Below, piece after piece: positions 1 to 3,786 of a stretch of 6,292 nt of DNA. The stretch is taken from contig DAIODI010000168.1 in NCBI GenBank assembly GCA_036746875.1, positions 1 through 6,292 of the forward strand. The letters run 5' to 3'. How positions within the stretch are numbered: the stretch's first letter is position 1; every line of letters starts with the position of its first letter. Source of the DNA: DAIODI01 sp036746875. Its GTDB lineage: Bacteria > Pseudomonadota > Alphaproteobacteria > Rhizobiales > Aestuariivirgaceae. Made by a program: the position numbers and the translations under genes. The notes below the pieces were generated by a model that searched no databases, had not been told where the DNA came from, and was given only the letters and a program-made list of their open reading frames with translations.

Positions 1-2
1 GC

Positions 3-587
3 GTCAACGAGGTGCCGTGCGGCGTGGAGCCGGAGGGCATGGGGGGGAGCCCGGACGGCGACACCAGCGTCAACACGTCGGAAACGACGAACATGGCCCA
101 CTTCATCGATGCGGCCAGCCACGAGATCACCCACAATGTGCTGGTGGATTCGCGCCCGCGCTTCGCCGAGTACAAGAAGGACGGCTCGGAAGTTTGGGTT
201 TCCTCGGAAATCGGCGGCACGGTGAGCGTGATCGACGCCAAGCCCCGGGAGATCAGGAAGAAGATCACCTTCGAGATTCCGGGCCTCGCCAAGGAGGCGA
301 TCCAGCCGGTCGGCGTTCGCATCACCTCGGACGGCAAGAAGGCGTTCGTGGCGCTGGGGCCGGCCAACCGGGTGGCGGTGGTCAACGCCGAGACGTACGA
401 GGTGGAGAAGTACGTGCTGGTCGGCCAGCGCGTCTGGCAGCTCGCGTTCACCCCGGACGAGAAATACGTCATCTCCACCAACGGCGTCTCCAACGACGTC
501 ACCTTCATCGACGTCGCCAACAACGAGGCCGTGAAGTCCACCACCGTCGGCTCGATGCCGTGGGGCGTCGTGGTGGCGCCGAACTGA
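3..587 (+). CDS. PQQ-dependent catabolism-associated YVTN beta-propeller protein (5' end missing)
   Basis: The reading frame is open to the left edge, so the N-terminus, including any signal peptide, lies outside the window. About 194 residues are visible against roughly 310 for the family. Four propeller blades can be followed, each built on a 'hxxSPDGxxhhhh...NxVxVIDhxxxxVxxxhxVG' pattern. Diagnostic strings are PEGM, NTSETTNM, RPRFAEY, VSSEIGGTVSVID, FVALGPANRVAVV and GQRVWQ, followed by a C-terminal PWGVVVAPN. This matches the TIGR03866 type, periplasmic seven-bladed propellers that by family definition occur in transport operons tied to PQQ-dependent alcohol catabolism. The biochemical role is not established; a scaffold or ligand-binding part for the transporter is inference. 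A run of seven G at 41-47 falls where the family usually reads GMAVSPDG (here GMGGSPDG), but the frame stays intact. The next gene starts 36 bases downstream in the same direction. Confidence 0.9.
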   Translation, partial: VNEVPCGVEPEGMGGSPDGDTSVNTSETTNMAHFIDAASHEITHNVLVDSRPRFAEYKKDGSEVWVSSEIGGTVSVIDAKPREIRKKITFEIPGLAKEAIQPVGVRITSDGKKAFVALGPANRVAVVNAETYEVEKYVLVGQRVWQLAFTPDEKYVISTNGVSNDVTFIDVANNEAVKSTTVGSMPWGVVVAPN

Positions 588-623
588 CCTCTCCCGCAAA
601 CCCTCCCGAGACGGATCGAGTCC

Positions 624-1067
624 ATGTCCCGCATCATCGCCCTGTCCCTGCTCGCCTTCACGCTCGCCGCGCCCGCCGCCGCGCAGACCGCCGCCGAGAC
701 GCCGGCGGCCCAGCCCACCCGCTCCAGCAAGAAGCTGCCGGAGCTCAAGCTCGGCGGCCCCGACGCGCCCTACGCCGTGTCCCAGAAGGACTTCGAACTG
801 ATCGCCGGGCAGGGGTATCGCTGGCCGATCTCCTCGCACGGCAACGTCGAGTACAAGCTGCACTCCACGCTGTTCCGCAACGTGTGGAACAACCAGATCG
901 TCATCAACGATCTTGAGGTTCACATGAACGGCGCGCCCGCCTGGCTCGAGTTCGACGGCCCCGGCGTGATGATGGTGCAGTTCACCACCGTGCGCCCCGG
1001 CGAGTACGAGTGGTGGGTGGAGGGCCTTGAGGACAAGGGCATGAAGGGCAAGATCATCATCAAGTGA
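624..1067 (+). CDS. Secreted cupredoxin-like protein lacking the copper-site cysteine
   Basis: A 147-residue protein with a clear Sec signal peptide: basic start MSR, hydrophobic core about 4-16, and an Ala-rich AxA site near residue 20. The mature part begins with a flexible, Ala/Pro-rich stretch (about 21-36). The C-terminal half looks like a cupredoxin sandwich: FxxxxxVHMNGAP around 84-105, then VQFTTVRPGEYEWWVEG and a closing GMKGKIIIK (139-147). In blue copper proteins that last region carries the ligands Cys-x(2-4)-His-x(2-4)-Met. Here there is no cysteine anywhere in the protein and no histidine between Tyr128 and Met140, only acidic Glu133, Glu136 and Asp137. A normal type-1 copper site is therefore absent. 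The protein probably acts in the periplasm alongside the ABC transporter, in binding or folding rather than electron transfer; that is inference. The fold call rests on pattern only. The Shine-Dalgarno (GGATCGAG, 613-620) is weak. Confidence 0.8.
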   Translation: MSRIIALSLLAFTLAAPAAAQTAAETPAAQPTRSSKKLPELKLGGPDAPYAVSQKDFELIAGQGYRWPISSHGNVEYKLHSTLFRNVWNNQIVINDLEVHMNGAPAWLEFDGPGVMMVQFTTVRPGEYEWWVEGLEDKGMKGKIIIK

Positions 1068-1074
1068 GGGAGGA
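1066..1074 (+). promoter_or_regulatory. Ribosome binding site fixing the start of the small acidic protein
   Basis: GAGGGAGGA lies seven bases before the ATG at 1082 and overlaps the stop codon of the cupredoxin-like gene (TGA 1065-1067). It favours ATG 1082 over the in-frame GTG at 1064. The ATG choice also gives a clean signal peptide. Confidence 0.65.
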
Positions 1075-1081
1075 CCCCGCC

Positions 1082-1336
1082 ATGACGTCTCTTCGACTGA
1101 CCATCATCGCCATCGCCGCATCCGCCGCAATGAGCGCCCCGGCGCTGGCCGACCCGGCCGCCGACTGCGCCGCCGGCATCGAAACGATCAAGGCGGCGAT
1201 CGCGGCGAACCCGGCCGCCGACAAGCTCGAAAAGCTGAACAAGCTGCTCGCCGACGCCGAGCGCGAGCTGGGCGAGAAGGAATTCGACGAGTGCGTGGAA
1301 GCGGTCGAGGACGCGAAGGAAATCGCCGGCGGCTGA
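1082..1336 (+). CDS. Small acidic secreted protein with a cysteine pair, function unknown
   Basis: An 84-residue protein starting 14 bases after the previous stop, behind a strong Shine-Dalgarno. Residues 1-23 form a Sec signal peptide ending in APALA, which leaves a mature chain of about 61 residues. The mature chain contains about 16 Asp/Glu and 7 Lys/Arg, two cysteines (29 and 71), and a heptad-like, Leu- and Ala-rich sequence (KLEKLNKLLADAERELGEKE). The simplest model is a periplasmic helical hairpin whose ends are tied by a Cys29-Cys71 disulphide. It has no EF-hand loop (DxDxDG), no CxxC and no haem motif, so it is not a lanmodulin or a cytochrome. I do not recognise the family. Its position inside the transporter unit and its strong negative charge make a cation- or partner-binding role plausible, but that is inference. 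Alternatively it is a structural accessory of the propeller or permease. Confidence 0.8.
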   Translation: MTSLRLTIIAIAASAAMSAPALADPAADCAAGIETIKAAIAANPAADKLEKLNKLLADAERELGEKEFDECVEAVEDAKEIAGG

Positions 1337-1406
1337 GACAGCCTTAACGCCGCCGCCGAATGCCGCTATCAACGGCAGCTCAATCGTGGCCGCACCGGAA
1401 AGAACC

Positions 1407-2186
1407 ATGACGCAACGCGAGCGCGCGCCTGCCGAGGCTCCGGCCCTGTCGGTCGAGGGAGTCAGTCACGCTTACGGGACGCGGCGCGCGCTCGACGCCG
1501 TGTCGTTCACCGTGCCGCAAGGCAGTTTCACCGTGTTGCTTGGCCTGAACGGGGCCGGCAAGTCCACGCTGTTCGCCCTCATCACCCGGCTCTACGACAC
1601 GCGCGCCGGGCGTATCAGCGTGCTCGGCCACGATATCGGCCGGAACCCCGGCGAGGCGCTGCGGCGTCTCGGCGTCGTTTTCCAGTCGCGCACCGTGGAT
1701 CTCGACCTGACGGTGAACCAGAACCTCGCCTACCATTCGGCGCTGCACGGCATTCCAGCGGGGGCGGCGCGGGTCCGGGCGGCGGAGATTCTCGCCGGGC
1801 TCGGCCTCGCCGAGAAGGCGCGCGACAAGGTGCGTTCGCTCTCCGGCGGGCAGATGCGCCGGGTGGAGATCGCCCGTGCGCTCCTCCACCGGCCGCGCCT
1901 GCTGTTGCTCGACGAGGCGACGGTCGGGCTCGACATCCGCTCGCGCGCCGAGATGGTGCAGGAGGTGAGGAAACTCGTGGCGCAAGGGGTGGGCGTGCTG
2001 TGGGCCACCCACCTCATCGACGAGGTGGGGCCGAGCGATGACGTGGTGGTGCTGCACCACGGCAAGGTGATGGCTGCGGGGCCGCTCGCCGCCGTCAACC
2101 GCGAGGCGGGCGCTAAGGACATCCGCGAGGCGTTCGCCAAACTCACCGGCACGTCGCGCGAGAAGATGCAGGTCGAGGCCGCATGA
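1407..2186 (+). CDS. ABC transporter ATP-binding subunit, PQQ-dependent alcohol dehydrogenase system
   Basis: The cytoplasmic ATPase that drives the permease encoded next. With the ATG at 1407 it has 259 residues. All ABC motifs are present: Walker A GLNGAGKST (46-54), Q-loop Gln93 in VVFQSRTVD, signature LSGGQ (145-149), Walker B LLLLDEA (165-171), D-loop GLD (174-176) and H-loop His202 in WATHLIDEV. FQSRTVDLDLTVNQNL and the overall sequence fit TIGR03864, the ATPase of transporters linked to PQQ biosynthesis and PQQ alcohol dehydrogenases. Close functional relatives are the Ped and Lut systems needed for lanthanide-dependent growth. The start is ambiguous: ATG 1407 has GGAAAG (1397-1402) in front, and an in-frame GTG at 1386 would add seven residues with no visible ribosome site. 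The 70 bases after the previous gene contain no convincing promoter. The stop overlaps the permease start (ATGA), suggesting translational coupling. Confidence 0.93.
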   Translation: MTQRERAPAEAPALSVEGVSHAYGTRRALDAVSFTVPQGSFTVLLGLNGAGKSTLFALITRLYDTRAGRISVLGHDIGRNPGEALRRLGVVFQSRTVDLDLTVNQNLAYHSALHGIPAGAARVRAAEILAGLGLAEKARDKVRSLSGGQMRRVEIARALLHRPRLLLLDEATVGLDIRSRAEMVQEVRKLVAQGVGVLWATHLIDEVGPSDDVVVLHHGKVMAAGPLAAVNREAGAKDIREAFAKLTGTSREKMQVEAA

Positions 2187-3058
2187 GCGCCGCCGCCCAA
2201 ACCGGAACGACGCAGGCCGCCTCGGCTTCACCGCCGCGCGGCTTCACCGCCGCGCAATACCTGATCTGCATGTGGGGGATCGTCTGGCGCGAGGGCTTGC
2301 GCTTCCTCCACCAGCGCGAGCGCTTCGTCTCGGCGCTGGTGCGGCCGCTGTTGTGGCTGTTCATCTTCGCCGCCGGATTCCGCCAGGTGCTCGGCGTGTC
2401 GATCATCCCGCCCTACAAGACCTACGTTCTCTATGAAGTCTACATCACGCCGGGGCTGATCGGCATGATCCAGCTCTTCAACGGCATGCAGTCGTCGCTC
2501 TCGATGGTGTACGATCGCGAGATGGGGAACATGCGCACGCTGCTCGTGTCGCCGTTCCCGCGCTGGTATCTGCTGGTGTCGAAACTCGCCGCCGGCGTTG
2601 CGGTGTCCATCCTCCAGGTCTACGTCTTCCTGGCCGTGGCGTGGTTCTGGGAAGTGCGCCCGCCCCTGGCGGGATACGTCTACATCTTCCCGGCGCTCAT
2701 TCTCACCGGCCTGATGGTCGGCTCCGTCGGCCTGTTGCTGTCCTCGCTGGTGAAGCAGCTCGAAAACTTCGCCGGCATCATGAACTTCGTCATATTCCCG
2801 ATGTTTTTCGCCTCCTCCGCGCTCTACCCCTTGTGGCGGGTGCGCGAGTCGAGCCCGTTGCTCTACGAGATCTGCCGCCTCAACCCGTTCACCCATGCGG
2901 TGGAGCTGATCCGCTTCGCTCTGCACGGCCAGTTCAACCCGGAAGCCTTCGTCGTGGTGCTCGGCTGCACCCTGGCGTTCCTGTTCGCCGCCATCTACGC
3001 CTACGACCCCACCCGCGGGTTCATCGCGCGGCGCGGCGGTCCCGGAGGAGGGGAATGA
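2183..3058 (+). CDS. ABC-2 type transporter permease, PedC-like, PQQ/alcohol-associated
   Basis: A 291-residue inner-membrane subunit that forms the channel, probably as a dimer, with the ATPase encoded just upstream (4-base ATGA overlap). The conserved core starts near residue 26 (YLICMWGIVWREGLRFLHQR). Six membrane segments fall at roughly 49-69, 87-108, 130-153, 163-185, 194-215 and 253-276. The motif DREMGNMRTLLVSP (111-124) and the RLNPFTHAVELIR segment before the last helix are typical of ABC-2 permeases. The sequence fits TIGR03861 (PedC type, about 253 residues). ABC-2 permeases usually export, whereas the family context suggests import; sequence alone does not settle direction. The first 25 or so residues are unconserved, Ala/Ser/Thr-rich, and contain a 16-base tandem duplication (2223-2255). 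ATG 2270 is a less likely internal start because it would cut into the conserved N-terminal region. Confidence 0.92.
   Translation: MSAAAQTGTTQAASASPPRGFTAAQYLICMWGIVWREGLRFLHQRERFVSALVRPLLWLFIFAAGFRQVLGVSIIPPYKTYVLYEVYITPGLIGMIQLFNGMQSSLSMVYDREMGNMRTLLVSPFPRWYLLVSKLAAGVAVSILQVYVFLAVAWFWEVRPPLAGYVYIFPALILTGLMVGSVGLLLSSLVKQLENFAGIMNFVIFPMFFASSALYPLWRVRESSPLLYEICRLNPFTHAVELIRFALHGQFNPEAFVVVLGCTLAFLFAAIYAYDPTRGFIARRGGPGGGE
2223..2255 (+). repeat. Tandem duplication of 16 bases inside the permease N-terminus
   Basis: GGCTTCACCGCCGCGC occurs twice back to back (2224-2239 and 2240-2255), and period-16 identity extends one base further left. The unit is not a multiple of three, so the two copies are read in different frames (ASPPR, then GFTAA). 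It lies in the unconserved leader of the permease, before the first membrane helix. Confidence 0.85.
3044..3050 (+). promoter_or_regulatory. Ribosome binding site for the helix-rich secreted protein
   Basis: GGAGGAG lies inside the last codons of the permease, seven bases before ATG 3058 and four before the adjacent in-frame ATG 3055. The spacing favours 3058. The choice changes the protein by a single methionine. Confidence 0.55.
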
Positions 3059-3514
3059 TGTCCGCCAGACCCGTCTTCGCCGCTCTCGTGCTCGCCGCCC
3101 TCGCCCCGGCCGGCGCCCTCGCCGCCGGCGGCACGCCCGAGTGGCCGTGCGTGCAGCGCAAGGTGGCGGAGGTGTCCGTCGGCCAGATCTGGCAGAAGGG
3201 CGAGATCCCGCAGGCCGCCAAGGACCTCGCCCGCGACCGGCGCATCGTCGAGGTGGTGGACTACGCCGCCGCCCGGCGCACGTCACTGGAGGAGGTTGAG
3301 AAGCGCATCGCCGAATTCGCCGCCGCGGCGGGCGCGGAGCGCAACCTGAAACTCCAGGCGCTGTTCGTGGCGCTGCTCGACCGTATGAACGGCGAGCGCG
3401 GCCAGGTGATCTCCGGCATCGAGCGCTACGGCAAGCACCAGGTCGAACTGGCGGAGCGGCTGCGCGGCGAGCAGGCGGCGCTCGACAGGATGCGCGCCGA
3501 CCCCAGCGCCGATC
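3058..3514 (+). CDS. Secreted helix-rich protein of the transporter unit, function unknown (N-terminal part, cut by assembly gap)
   Basis: It begins on the last base of the permease stop (TGATG), so it is almost certainly co-translated with the transporter. About 152 residues are readable before the run of N. Residues 1-22 are a Sec signal peptide (core FAALVLAALAPAGALA). The mature start contains PEWPCVQRKV with one cysteine (31), then SVGQIWQKGEIP. From about residue 55 the chain is strongly helical and charged (RTSLEEVEKRIAEFAAAAG, LKLQALFVALLDRMNGERGQVISGIERYGKHQVELAERLRGEQAALDRMR), suggesting long periplasmic helices or a coiled coil. I recognise no catalytic motif and do not assign a function. 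Its fixed place after the permease suggests an accessory of the ABC system. An alternative start is ATG 3055, which makes an ATGA overlap. The C-terminus is probably the 15-residue tail just after the gap. Confidence 0.82.
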
Positions 3515-3614
3515 NNNNNNNNNNNNNNNNNNNNNNNNNNNNNNNNNNNNNNNNNNNNNNNNNNNNNNNNNNNNNNNNNNNNNNNNNNNNNNNNNNNNNN
3601 NNNNNNNNNNNNNN
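3515..3614. other. Assembly gap (100 N)
   Basis: Exactly 100 undetermined bases, the size commonly used as a placeholder for a gap of unknown length. It interrupts the secreted helix-rich protein. If the coding pieces on both sides belong to one gene, the true length must leave remainder 2 when divided by 3, and 100 leaves remainder 1. Confidence 0.98.
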
Positions 3615-3662
3615 CAGCGCCTCGGCGCGGTGACGCGGCTGATCGAGAAGGCGATGGAGTAG
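3615..3662 (+). CDS. Probable C-terminal tail of the secreted helix-rich protein
   Basis: Directly after the gap one frame reads QRLGAVTRLIEKAME and stops at TAG (3660-3662). The tail is amphipathic and helical, like the pre-gap part, and uses the same GC-rich codons. It is most likely the end of that gene. It is not in frame with the pre-gap part across the literal 100 N, as expected for a placeholder gap. With only 15 residues it could instead be the end of another gene hidden in a larger gap. Confidence 0.6.
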   Translation, partial: QRLGAVTRLIEKAME

Positions 3663-3714
3663 GGGGGCCAAACAGTCATCAGCCCGAATGCCGGTTCGAC
3701 AAACGCCTGAACTG

Positions 3715-3786
3715 ATGTCACAACTTCCTCGCGTTGGCTGAGACAGGCTGTGGGCGGATTATCTCTTCTCATACTGGTTGTGACAT
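3715..3786 (+). repeat. Perfect 10-bp inverted repeat around the start of the DUF2339 gene
   Basis: ATGTCACAAC (3715-3724) and GTTGTGACAT (3777-3786) are exact reverse complements, separated by 52 bases that contain the proposed ribosome site and GTG start (3750). The arms are much richer in A/T than their surroundings. It could be a pair of protein-binding half-sites or a long-loop mRNA stem, but one 10-bp match at some spacing in 6 kb is not far from chance. Confidence 0.4.

Noticed and set aside
17..916. Open frame across the propeller and cupredoxin-like genes
   Set aside because: The translation is Arg/Gly/His-rich shadow sequence; two well-supported genes occupy the same region in other frames.
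1082..1336. Lanmodulin or another EF-hand protein
   Set aside because: The acidic residues do not form any DxDxDG-type loop; the chain looks like a helical hairpin instead.
1361..1377. Small hairpin TGCCG-CTATCAA-CGGCA before the ATPase gene
   Set aside because: The stem is only 5 bp, without a T-run or family-specific conservation to judge from; too weak to call a terminator or regulator site.
3677..3717. CATCAG/CTGATG inverted repeat after the transporter unit as a terminator
   Set aside because: The arms are only 6 bp, 29 bases apart, and are not followed by a T-rich tract.
3663..3749. Possible sigma-70 promoter (TTCGACA) before the DUF2339 gene
   Set aside because: The -35-like hexamer carries an extra base, and no -10-like sequence lies at the right spacing.
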